The position numbers and the translations under genes are program-made. DNA of 64,000 bases. It comes from Paragordius varius (lineage: Eukaryota; Nematomorpha). A model generated the notes under the pieces. That model did no database searches. It worked only from the letters and a program-made list of their open reading frames with translations, and was not told where the DNA came from. Shown piece after piece: positions 46,566 to 57,701 of the stretch; position 1 is the first letter of the stretch, and every line of letters starts with the position of its first letter. Location: assembly GCA_964247055.1 (NCBI GenBank), contig OZ176051.1:14756001-14820000 (forward strand), written 5' to 3'.

Positions 46566-48114
46566 CAATTTTGACTTTTTTTGGTGCCATTCTTGTCAAT
46601 TTAAAATTTTTTTATTGAAGTACATAAATGGAAAATCTGAAAAAAATGACTTAATACCTAAAAAAACTTTTATTAGGGTTTTTTAAATTTTTTTGGCCTG
46701 AAACATTAAACTCGAAATTTTCAAATTTTAAGTTTTAGATATAGAGTCATGTGTTTTATATCAGAAAGAACGCAAAAGACAGAATCTTTTAAATGGTTAG
46801 CCATTTAAATTAATCTGATGTAAAAGTTATTTGGCTATATATGGTCAAAATTTTCACACACTAACTAATTTATAAATTATTTTAATATAATTAATAGGGT
46901 TACAATAGTATAAAATTTAAAAACAATCTTTGAAAAAGCTTTTGGTTTGCTTTAATAGAAATTATTATCAAATTTTACCTAGTGGACACTTAAATGCATA
47001 GTTATAACACTTAATTTATTATATAATGGCTAAAAGATCAAGAATACCTTAAAGAAATTGTGAAAATTATATGGTTTTTTTTATCTATGATTATTCTTAT
47101 TAATTGTATTTTGATTTTTGGGTATTTTTTGTAAAGCGTGAAGGCCAGACCTGTCCAGTCGCTGCACAGAGGTAGGGGCATCAGGGATAAGTAATGTTGT
47201 AGATTGTGTTTTGCCAGTATAAATGTTGGTTCGTTAAAAAGGAAGTTATATGATTTAGTTGAAACTATGAGGGTAAAAGCTAAATTCCTTGTGCATTGAT
47301 ACCGTGGAAACGGCACTAACACGTTAAAGGGTTATTAAAAAATGTTTTATTCAGGTTCACGGATGGTTATCCAAGATTTGCCAATCAAGTAATCGAAGTT
47401 AGACGTGCTGACAGTAGATTATAAGTGTCGACAAGGATCTGCGCAAATCGAAGTAGTAAAAAATCAGGTTGGTTCAGAGATGTCTATTAAGGTTTAGACG
47501 ATATCAACATAAACTGTTAAATAATAAAGTCAGAAATAGGTTTTGGATTTTTAAGGGATATTTTTGCTTGAGAAAGTACTAAAATTAGTGTAGAGGGTAT
47601 CAATTTTTTTCCGGCAAAGTCCACCATACAATCCGATATATGTACGAAGTTTAGTTGAAAAGCTTATAGAAATAAAGGTTGCATAGAATAATAATTGAAG
47701 GCGTTTAACAGAATACCAAGGAGTACATGGTGACCAAAAACGTTCCTGAATGTTATGATTCATAAATTAGTTTGTCTGTGAAAATTTTTGACTCATGTAA
47801 AGGTTGAAAATTCATAAAAAGCCAAATAACTTTTACATCGAATAGATTTAAATGACTAACTACCATTTAAAAGATACAGTTTTTGCGCTCTTTCGAATGA
47901 TATAAAATACCTGTTTCTATATCTAAAACTTTTAATTTTGATAATTTTGAGTTTAATATTAAAACGGTGTCAATTTTTTTCGATAAACCCTAATAAAAAA
48001 AATTCTTAGGCGTTAAACCATTTTTTTTTTCAAATATTCTATTTATGTAGTTTAATGAAAAATTTTCAAATTTACAAGAATGGCACTGGAAAAAAGTCAA
48101 AATTTGTTGTATTG
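46566..48114. mobile_element. foldback TIR element E2
   Basis: Long inverted arms of about 340 bp (46566-46905 and 47775-48114), each with GCCATTCTTG near the end, AAACTCGAAATT-like and CATTTAAAAGAT-like blocks. Ends read TAACAA, resembling the TAACACT ends of E1. The interior to about 47050 matches E1. A piece of RTE LINE occupies 47120-47770. No transposase of its own is visible. Confidence 0.65.
47120..47770 (+). mobile_element. RTE LINE fragment inside E2
   Basis: Begins with a degraded RTE start (NVGSLKRKLYDLVETM in one frame, near 47.22 kb), skips most of the endonuclease, then GLDDININC and FPAKST and LKAFNRIPRSTW pieces of the reverse transcriptase. Internally deleted with many stops. 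Confidence 0.65.
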
Positions 48115-48362
48115 TTATTTAGGAGAAATATAGTATAACGATAAAATAATATTACCAAAAATAGATCTTTGGTATTTTTTGCAATGGCCACTATCGTTAT
48201 ATATGTTGACGTGTTTCGCTTATAACTTGGACACTATTCAAAACAAATAAATATTTTTAATTTTGTTATATAATTTGTTAATACCTGAAAACATATTTTG
48301 CATTAAAAAAGTTGTGAGGACTTTATTACAATTGATTTAACTTAAATTCAGCATCATCTTTA

Positions 48363-48908
48363 AGAGTGTCCTTTGCCACTTCAAGTTGAACCTTGAACAC
48401 TTCAAGCTAATCCTTGAACACTTCAAGTTAATCCTTGAACTTTTTTTGTTTTGTTTTTAACTTTTAGCAATCAAATCTATCATTCATCTATTTTTTCATT
48501 TTTACCCTATTCTATATATTCAATATTTAATCAATATATTATTCTTTAGAAACCGCATATCTTTATAAATTGCATTAAACTTATTTTGAATATTTTTAAG
48601 TTTACAAGTGTTTAAAAAGTATATAAGTTTTTTAATACAATTTTTTATTTAAAACAACTATAGTATAATTTTATTGAATTTGATAAAAAAAAAATTTAAT
48701 TAATAAATATATAATAAAATAATAAAACATAAAATACATGAAAAATTAATGGTTAAATCCAAATTCAAAAATTTTAAGGACCAACTTATGTGTTGAAGAA
48801 TTAACACTGAAGTCTTCACAAACTTGAGGTGTTCAAAGACCAAATTAAAACGTTCAAAGACCAAATTCAAGTGTTCAAGGACCAACTTGAAATGCAAATG
48901 GTATATCT
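48363..48908 (-). repeat. minisatellite-bearing repeat with inverted arms
   Basis: At 48363-48440 and again inverted at 48778-48908 there are units of about 21 bp of the type GTTCAAGGACCAACTTGAAGT. The two blocks face each other across about 340 bp of A/T sequence. Same family as 62552-62645 and 62859-62990. Confidence 0.75.
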
Positions 48909-49059
48909 TCAACAGTATTTAAACACTCTGCGTATAAAAAAATATTGAGATTCGGCCATACATTTGCAATATATGTATTATCTCTTTGGAAAATGCCATC
49001 CATAAATACACCCATATTTTATTACGTAATTAATTTATTACTTTATTTAAATTTTTTAG

Positions 49060-49697
49060 GCAATAATTACAATCGGCACATATATAATGGGTATTATGAT
49101 AACAGCTACACAGGTAGTTATTATGCATTTGTGTTTTAAACGCTTTATTGCATGTGACAAATCATTACCATTCTTATTTCTTTAGCTTTCTTATATCCAA
49201 TAATTCTAATATTATTTATGGTTCAAAAGCATGGTTTTTTGTAAGTTAAATAATTATCTCGATTTAAAAGTTCCATTACTCAACTATTTGATGTTGACGG
49301 TAAATTGATATTTAGAACTTTGCTGGAATATTTAATTATTATTATAGAAAAATATCAAATTTTTACAGTTTTTTTGGTTTTGGACCCTACGCCTTATTTA
49401 AGAAGTTATATCCATTTCAGAGGTAATTGCTCCATAAACAAAAAATCTCCTATCTGCTCACATTATTTTAAATTACTGTAAAATTGAAATTATACGGACA
49501 AAATGTAAAAATATCCAGATAAAAAAATTTTTTCAAGAGACAACCGTACTTTTTTAAACCTTAATTTATCCCTGTCCGTATAAATTATATTTTTACTTTA
49601 TTTTTTTGGTGAAAGTCACAGGAACCAAATAGTTAACAGATCTTGGATTCAATATACGAAACAATTATGCCAAATTATTTTGAGCGTGCACTGCTAA
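49060..49697 (+). CDS. possible M13-like paralogue without zinc ligands
   Basis: Four exons with consensus splice sites and exact phase matches: 49060-49113, 49186-49240, 49369-49422 and 49622-49697 (stop TAA). Exon 1 to 2 reads YNGYYDNSYT then AFLYPIILIL, aligning without a gap to the M13 block N-A-Y-Y-x8-F-P-x-x-I-L. Exon 3 (GFGPYALFKKLYPFQR) falls where G-G-I-G-x-x-I-G-H-E-x-x-H would be, but the His and Glu are replaced. Exon 4 has SWIQYTKQLC, comparable to the W ... C segment. No upstream N-terminal exons were recognised. It may be a degenerate paralogue or a coincidence in a short membrane-like protein. Confidence 0.35.
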
Positions 49698-49922
49698 ATT
49701 CATTGTTAAATGTGAGGTTGTTAAATGATGAAAAGAGTTAAAAACACTAAATTACACATAAATCGCTATCTATACGATTCGGTGGTGCTAAGGATATTAT
49801 CAACAGAATTTTTAAAAATTCGGCTATTAAATAAATATTTTAAAATAGGATTTCATTTTATACGCTTACAACTATTATAATTTAACCACAATAATGTATA
49901 TTTTTTTACATATTTGTTAACG

Positions 49923-50350
49923 ATCTATTTTTAGGACAAAAAATAAAAATATATTTTTTTCATGAATCACTTTTAAAAAATAAAAAGATAATATTGATTT
50001 TAGCTCTTGCAGTTTCCCTTTTATAAGATTAAAGTTGTATTGCTAAATAGGGCTTAGAAAAGGAATTTTATACTGTATTGTTTTTATATATTACCCGTAA
50101 CATGAATACAGTTAGAAAGAAATATGACAAACCTGATTTGTTAAACATGGCTGGATATTCTCAAAATAATACTTCTTGTAATATGTTTTGGGATTGTGGA
50201 CAATCATCAATTGAGCCTCGATTGGGTATCTATTCTTCGCTCTATAATTTGTTTGCTATGAAAAAATTGTTAAGGTTTTATGATAATTTTGGTTTGTTCG
50301 TTTGCACATTTGCAACGGATAACATCATAATGACCGCATTTCAAATTTAG
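49923..50350 (+). other. short frame of unknown status
   Basis: At 50102-50350 an ATG-started frame of 82 codons (MNTVRKKYDKPDLLNMAGYS at its start, with a Cys-rich middle SCNMFWDCGQ) precedes the SNARE-like exon. Its codon composition looks more gene-like than its surroundings. Family not recognised; may be an exon of one of the neighbouring genes. Confidence 0.3.
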
Positions 50351-50497
50351 TTTCGGAAAACGTTTACAGAAAAATTAATAAACAATTTTGAAACAACAAA
50401 CAACTCAGTTTAATAACTGACAGAAAAGCTATTATTAAATTTTAAATAAATATATGTGTCTTTGCGATCTCATATTTATTTGTGTAATTTTTGAAAG

Positions 50498-50691
50498 GCC
50501 TTGGATGCGGTGTTTTAAATATATCCAAAGGTTTGGAAAATCAAACGGATATATTAGCATCATTAGAAATTGATAATCTCCAAATAAACGCTGCAGAAGA
50601 TAGATATATGAGTAAAGAATCGAGCCTACAAAATTTGATTAATGGGGATTGCATGTCAGATAATTGTGAAAAAGAAAACGGTATTTTTTAA
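50498..50691 (+). CDS. SNARE-motif exon, SNAP-25/29-like
   Basis: After the acceptor TTTTTGAAAG the frame reads LGCGVLNISKGLENQTDILA, then SLEIDNLQINAAEDRYMSKE. Hydrophobic residues fall at -7 (Ile), -3 (Leu), +4 (Leu), +7 (Leu) and +14 (Ile) around a central Gln. This is the heptad layout of a Q-SNARE with its zero-layer Gln, closest in style to SNAP-25/SNAP-29 C-terminal helices. Q-SNAREs pair with syntaxin and VAMP to fuse vesicles with target membranes. The frame ends with a Cys-containing tail and TAA at 50689-50691; alternatively it may splice at AAC|GGTATT. The rest of the gene was not found. Confidence 0.45.
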
Positions 50692-50997
50692 TCAAAAATT
50701 TTCATTTTATATTATTATTTTACAATGAAAATGATATTATATATACAAAACGGAAAAAAGGACAATTTTTTATAAAAGACAACCAAATGGTTTTTATCAA
50801 TATATCTTAATTATTTAAAACTGTATAGAAGACATGTATTTTGGCAATACAATCACATATAGATTTACCCTGAAATTTATAAAAAAAAATATTTGTTTTT
50901 ATAATTTTACTTTTATAATTTCATATTTACTGTAATATTTTTGTTTGGTTAAACCACATTTGTAAATGGATTAAGCAATACAATATAATCAATTCGA

Positions 50998-51205
50998 ATG
51001 GATTTAGATATGAACAATAATACCGATTCAGATTCTCCAGTTGACTGCAAACTATCTTTTAAGCCATATTTCGATGGTAATTTATTTGTTTAATCATTTA
51101 ACCTAAGTGTATAATATTAAATGAGACTTTTTCAAAGGAACATTTGATTTCAACGCTTTTTTCAGCAATTTAATTAATCAACTTATAAACAAATTTGAGT
51201 TGTGA
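50998..51205 (+). CDS. short two-exon gene, unknown function
   Basis: Exon 1 (50998-51076) starts MDLDMNNNTDSDSPVDCKLS and ends at GATG|GTAATT. A 61-bp intron ends TTTTTCAAAG, and exon 2 (51138-51205) completes Gly and reads TFDFNAFFSNLINQLINKF to TGA, giving 48 residues. An alternative acceptor at 51335 would, also in phase, join exon 1 to KSPQKILMEKYRQLEEHDDQ and TAG (51398-51400). Both ends look coding. Family not recognised. Confidence 0.35.
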
Positions 51206-51400
51206 TTAAATAATATGTTAGCTTTTCCTAAATATTATGTATTCAATTTTTGAAATTTGTTTTTTAATTGTCATTGGACACCTTATTTTACATTGTTTAT
51301 TCGTTATTTTGATGATAATAAATTTATTTTTAAAGTCAAGTCACCACAGAAAATATTGATGGAAAAATATCGTCAACTCGAGGAACATGATGATCAATAG

Positions 51401-52956
51401 GCTTTTTTATTAAATACATTTATGATCATGCTCTGTCAATTCTGTCAAATTAATAAATTTTGAGGTATAATTTTTTAAATTAAAGCAGTATAAAATCTAT
51501 GTCTGAAGAATACCATTTAAAGTAGCAAAGACAATATTTTTGAATAAATACACCGTGCTTAGAGCGCACATTATGTAAAATTTTTGATAGCAATTTAATA
51601 TTTTCGTTTAATTTATATGCAGTACTAATTAAAATTATACAGACAAAAAATAAAAGAAAACAGCCAAATGTTTAAACCTTTATATATACCAAAATGATTA
51701 CAATTGTCAAAAGTTGAGAGTGTCACCAATTACAATTCCATTCCTCTTTGCGCACAAAGCTATTTGGAAAAAAACCCCATGCAACCGCTTGCCTCTTAAA
51801 AAATATCTAAAAATACGGGCCCGTTGTTGAGCAGAGGTGTTGTTAAATTATTATTATTATAGGAAGGTTGTTGTCGGATTATAATAATTTTAAAATATTG
51901 GGCCCTGTTGTTGGGCAGTAAAGTAGAATTGATATTATGATTATTAGCATTTTGCAAATATTATTGCAAACGTTCTTTTATTTTTTGTGGGGTATACAAT
52001 TTTCGTTTTTTATCTTGAGAATTGCCAAGTTTAGGCATTCTTGATATTAATAATTTCATTAGAATAATTATTTTTCTTAATTGAACTATTATCCTATCCT
52101 ACCGTTCCAGATTATACAGAGCGAACGGTTGTAATAAAATTAAAAATATTAAAATTATAGCATAGTAAAAACAGGGATTTAAGCGGAACCGTTTTAGGGG
52201 CCGGTTCCAAGCCAGTTTTTTCTGATTTTGGTTCCTGTTCCATTTTTTTAATAAAAAATTTTTAATTCCAAAACAGTTTTACTATATTTAATTCAAAAAT
52301 CTTAATTTTTCTTTTTTTGAGGCAGCAGATAAACAAATTATATAAGTTAATATGTGTTTAAACGTAACTCTAGTTCACTTATCAATATTGATTTACAAAA
52401 TATACTGGATGGCCGCCATATGTTAAAACACTTTAAGCTGTGTGGTTCATTGGTTCATTTTGTATATTAAATAAACATGAAAATAGATGTATCAAAATAA
52501 ACATAAATCAAATTTGATACCCCTCTAATGGATAAATAACGGAATAATCAAAAAATATTTTTTATTCAAGAAGAAGAGAATAAAGTTGCAATTGAGCAGC
52601 AAAAAATGGTTGTAAGGGAAACAAAAAAAGAAAAAATAATTCTTATAATATAAATTTTAAATTTAAAATTTTTTAACATAATGGGTGGCATTGAGCAAGT
52701 AATATATAAATCTGAAAGAAAATTAACATAATATTTATAAAGATTTTATCCTTATATCTGGCACTTTGGTGATTTAAAGTAAATAGAAGGTAGGTTCCAT
52801 GAATGATATAACTGGCTGAGGTTAAGAAAGGTAGGCGCTTAGATGCAATGAAGTTGGTTAGATTTATATATTAATATTACTAAAGGAGAATTCTGATCAA
52901 GAAAGTTTACTAACACTGATAAGTGGGTGATTTTTTATATTTATTATTTATAATAA
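51401..52956. other. AT-rich stretch, no gene seen
   Basis: No supported exon. Contains short GGGCCC-type patches near 51.8-51.9 kb (CGGGCCCGTTGTTG and TTGGGCCCTGTTGTTGGGC), possibly a decayed TIR element. Confidence 0.4.
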
Positions 52957-53407
52957 CACTGTGCAACAAATTTTATCCTTTTCTTTTAGACCAGAGTGAA
53001 AATTACGACATCTTATAGAGAATTTTTATCTGAAAATAATGATATATTTAATATTTTCCTAGCACTTTTTCACGAGCCGCTAAAAGGTTTCAAAAATCCA
53101 AAAACCATCAAAAATGCCTCTTTTTGTAACCCTATAACTTTTTAAATTATATAGCTTATTATATTTTTTTGGGGGGATATTACAAATTATATTTTAAAAT
53201 TCATGTAACATTTTAAAATTTTTAAAAGTCTCTACTACTTTTTGATTATTTGGAAAAAACGAAACTTAGCTCCAAAAAAATAGCGTTTCAAAACAATGAA
53301 AAATTAAGAGACATACTGGCATCATTTGATTGACAGCTTTTCATTATACATTACTAAAATAATAAAATTTAATTGCTTTTTTATAAATATGAAAAATAGT
53401 ATATATA

Positions 53408-53977
53408 TTTAACACTTGGATACAACACACTCATTTTAGTCCTTCGATTCAAATTGGGGTAGTTGGATACCCCAGGCCTTTTTAAAAACAAATACTTTAA
53501 AAAGTATGGAAATATTCTAAACCATGGCAAAATTTTGCACTTATATAACATTTATAAACCGAAATATATAAAAAATTTTATTCAAAAATACTTGATATTA
53601 CTTATTTTAAGCTAAACCCAAAGGTAAAAATTTTGTCAACGTGACATGTGTCAAATTGTAAAATTAAAAAACAAAATAAACCGCTTTTCTATATCAATGT
53701 TAGATGTAAAGTATATAAAAAATTAGCTTTAGTTTTACCCTTAAAATCAAATGAAGACGATATTTTGCAAAAATTTTGTAAAATAAAAATGGCGTCGAAG
53801 TAGTTTGGAACTTTTTTATCAAAACAAAATTTTATCAAGATATTTTGGCATATTTATATAATTTTTATCAGGATAGAAGCATAAATTTAAATTGAGACCG
53901 TTTCCTTCAGTATTTTTTTAAAAATATTAATTTAAATTTAGTCTGGGGTATTTAGATACCCCAATATCGAAGTGTTA
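53408..53977. mobile_element. TTAA-flanked MITE nested in E3
   Basis: Left TTAACACTTGGAT, right reversed TTAACACTTCGAT, both beginning at TTAA, the target of piggyBac-like elements. Near each end is a palindromic GGGGTA..TACCCC block (53453-53474 and about 53942-53962). A second copy starts near 63.75 kb and runs off the window. Confidence 0.6.
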
Positions 53978-54104
53978 ATGTTATAATAATAAATTTCATA
54001 AAATGATAATATTTTTAAATTTATTAATGTTAATGGATAATAAACTCTGTGTTTGAATTAATATTAACAATGATACAAAATAAAAAAAAATTTGAAATTT
54101 GTTA

Positions 54105-54430
54105 TAAACCGCAATTTTTACCTGTATTTATTAAAATGACTAAATAAATTAATTACAAATAACAATGCAAATCCTAAAAAACAAAAACTTAATTTTTATT
54201 AAATTTATTAAAAACTGCAATTTTTACCTGTTAAAATGTCCACAATATGTAATTAATTACAATTACCAATGAAAAAAAAATAAATTTGAAATTAACCGCC
54301 ATTTTTACCTGTATTTTAAAATTTCCAATATGTAGTAATTAATTACAACAATGCAAATCCTAAAAAACAAAAAAATTAAATTTGACTAAATTTAAAAGCC
54401 GCAATTTTTACCTGATTAAAATGTAAACAC
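54105..54430. repeat. tandem array, about 80-106 bp units
   Basis: Four units marked by GC[A/C]ATTTTTACCTG at 54111, 54217, 54298 and 54401, each followed by AATTAATTACAA and AATGCAAATCC blocks in varying completeness. Confidence 0.75.
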
Positions 54431-55287
54431 ATAAAAATTAACCATGAAAAACATAAAAACAAAACCAATCTATAATCTAATTAAATTTTCACAAATATAT
54501 AACCTGTATTTTAATTACTAATAACAACTATTTAAAATAATAATACCAATTTTGATTAATACAGGTATTTATCATGTTGAGTAATAGTAATTAAATTTAA
54601 TTAATCAAAAATAATATTAAAATACCCATTTTACTATTTATTAAATTATTAAGAATAAATACCCTCAAAATTCCGCATCTAAATTCGTAACAACAATATT
54701 TTAAATGTTAACATAAATTGCTGTAATATTCTCAAAATTTAACATACAAAATATTCATCAAATTAATTATGTTAATTCTCACGTCAATCCTCTTTCATAT
54801 GTGTACTGCGAAATAAATTTTTTAAAAAAATCAACATATAAATTTTGCTAAAAGATTAACAAAAATATTACCATTCCCCTATAACAATTTTAAGATTTCA
54901 TTTTTTACTAAAGATTTCCAACGCCCTTCCCCACACTTCTTTTACTTTTTTAAAGAATATGATATGGTAATACCATATAGCTCTTGTTTTTATATTCTTT
55001 ACCAAATATTAATACCCAATTAACGAAAAAAAGTAAATCTTTAACAATATAAAGTCTACATGACTGTATATGATTTTTAGTAATATTCCGGGAAAAAAAC
55101 AAATGAATGCCTTTTTTGCTTTTCTGTTAGTTCAACATTTCAGTTTATATTTATTTGTATGTTTATATTTTTTATTTGTTGGAAAAAACTTTAACAATAT
55201 ATCATGATTCATATAATCACGTACAATACATAATAAATAAATTTGCATGTTTAAAAGTAATTCTTATTTATAAATAATATATATCAA

Positions 55288-55475
55288 ATTAATATTATAT
55301 ATTTATTATTTTATTAATTATTTTATAAATATACTTGATTTATTCCTAAAATTAATATTTACATTTTTTAATTAATATTAACATATATTTATTATTTTAT
55401 TAATTATACTATAAATATACTAATTTATTCCTAAAATTAATATTTACATTTTTTAATTAATATTAACATTAAATT
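55288..55475. repeat. two 85-bp direct repeats
   Basis: Units share TATTCCTAAAATTAATATTT and TTATTATTTTATTAATTA blocks 85 bp apart. Confidence 0.7.
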
Positions 55476-55857
55476 TTTCCATTTTGTTATGTATAAAAAA
55501 TGGTATGGTGCCTGCACGTCTCTTAATTTTTCATTGTTTTGAAATGCTATTTTTTGGAGCTAAGTTTCGTTTTTTCTAAATAAATCAAAAAGTAGTAGAG
55601 ACTTTTAAAAATTTTAAAATGTTACATGAATTTTCAAATAGAATTTGTAATATCCTCCAAAAAATAAATAATAAGCTACAAGATTTAAAAAATTATAGGG
55701 TTACAAAAACAGGCATTTTTGATGGTTTTTGAATTTTTAAAACCTTTTAGCGGCTCGCGAAAAAGTGCTAAGAAAATATTAAATATATCATTATTTTCAG
55801 AAAAAAATTCTCTATAAGATGTAGTAATTTTCACTCTGGTCTAAAAAACGCACAGTG

Positions 55858-56273
55858 TAATTAATAAATTTTTTAGAATAAAATTATTTTTTTTTCAAAA
55901 TCCGACACCACTTAACTATGCTGTGCATCTGCCCCCCCCCCCCCCCCCAAGCCACGTTTAAAACAGGAGTGATTTTAAAACTGTAACCATTACATGTAAA
56001 TGCATATTGATTTTTATTCAAAGGTAAAAATAAATAATTTTTAACACATCATACAATCATTTCGGAAAATATAATTTTAATAATATATTTATTAAAAATA
56101 ATAAAATAAATTGTTTTGCGACATCATACATTCTTAAAAACAAAGTTATACGGCATGCGAAGTAGAGGCTAGAGTTTTTCAAATTAATTTTTTATATGAG
56201 TTTATAAAAATGCACTAAAGCACGGGTCGCCAACCTAGGGCTCTGAGTCAATTGATTTGCTATCTGAAAATGC
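55858..56273. other. poly-C run and hAT-end-like sequence
   Basis: A C run of about 17 at 55931-55948. At 56221 a CACGGGTCGCCAACCTAGGG stretch resembles a hAT terminus and abuts the satellite-like array. Confidence 0.4.
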
Positions 56274-57060
56274 TAAAGTTTTTGATGAAAGACTGTTGCA
56301 TCAATATCAAGTGAGCCAAGTCATATATTAAACCGCCTGGCGAAATGTGGTTCGAATCAAATCTCCCCCAAACTAACCCCCACACACTCCATCTAGCTTA
56401 TTACTAAAAATTGGCGGTTTTGGCTATGAGTGGTGAAAAACAAAATAATAAGATAATCTAGTAAGACCGTTACATGAAAATCAAGTGAGTCAAGTCTTAC
56501 GTTATACCGGGGGGGGGCAAAATCTGGTTTGAATTCACTCTCAGTTACATTAACCACCACCGTACACACCATTATATTATTACTGAAAATTGGCGGCTTT
56601 AATGATGAATGCTTAAAACAAAATATTACGATAATCTAGTAAGACTGTTACATCAAAATCAAATGAGCCAAGTCTTATTTCAAAGCGCCTTTCGATATCT
56701 ATTTCGAATCAAATGTCTCTCAAGCTAACCCACACACACTCCATCTATCTTTGGAAAACAATTAATACGATAATCTAGTAAGACCGTTACATCAAAATAA
56801 AATGAGTCACGTCTTATATTTAACTATCTAGCGAAATCTGATCCGAATCCAATCTCCCCAAACTAACCACCAACACTCCATCTAGCTTATTACTGGAAAA
56901 TGACGGTTTTGGTGATGAGTGGATGTAAAATAATATCATGCGATAATCTAGCAAGACCTTTACATCAAAATCTGAGGCAAGTCTTACATACAAAAATCTA
57001 GTTTGGATAAAATGCCCCCCAAACTATCCTTCACCTTACCATCCAACTTGGTCATATTAT
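56274..57060. repeat. satellite-like tandem array, about 175-bp units
   Basis: Five units, marked by GATAATCTAGTAAGACCGTT at 56452, 56630, 56769 and 56942 plus a degraded first at 56274. Units also share CAAACTAACCCCCACACACT-type and TTGGCGGTTTTGG blocks. The third interval is shortened to 139 bp. Units contain a GGTTCGAATCAAATC motif reminiscent of a pol III B box. Confidence 0.8.
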
Positions 57061-57701
57061 CTTATAAAATAAATAATTAATTTTAATCTCATATAATATT
57101 GAGTTTTTTTTACAATATAATTTTCATGCCTTGTATGAATCAAATAAAGCAAACCACGATTCCATATCCCATTTTGCGAGAACCCAATTTTTTAAACCAA
57201 ATTAAAAGTTATTGTCAAATTCTGTTTTAAATTAAAACTAAAACCATTTTTATTTGACTAGAATACTTGTCAAAATGATAATTATACAAAAACGTTTTAA
57301 TCAAAGCCAATCATAATTTTTTAAAATATAACTCATCGTGTTGCTAAGTATAAATTTAATAGTCAATTGTTAACCATATTAATATATATATAGTTGCAGG
57401 AAATATTAAGTTTTAAATAGTATCGTTATCTTTTAAAAATATTTTTTTTAATTTTTACCTTTGACACTTTGAATAAATTGGAATATTTAGCATATTTGTA
57501 TAAAAAAATGAAATAAGATTCTAATTTAAATTTATGCTCTCCAAAAATAATTATGAAAATAAGCCAAAATAGTTTTGAAAAAAGTTCCATATAAAACTAT
57601 TTTGGGGGCCATTTTTATTTTATAACGTTTTCGCAAAATATCGTGCTTTTATTCTTCTACCGTTGAATTAAGGATTTTTTTTGTAATCACATCTTACATT
57701 T

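Larger units (their letters stand above)
52957..55857. mobile_element. TAA-flanked long-TIR element E3
   Basis: Arms of about 360 bp face each other (52957-53320 and 55507-55857). Ends are CACTGTGC and, reversed, CACTGTGCG, each beside TAA (52954-52956 and 55858-55860). The next bases CAACAAATTTT on the left are shared with E1. The interior has no transposase; it holds a TTAA-flanked MITE and two tandem arrays. Transcribed through, it would make a hairpin of roughly 350 bp. Confidence 0.75.

Noticed and set aside
56336-57000. B-box-like motifs in the tandem array as evidence of tRNA-derived units
   Set aside because: No A box at the right distance and the motif is degraded in most units.
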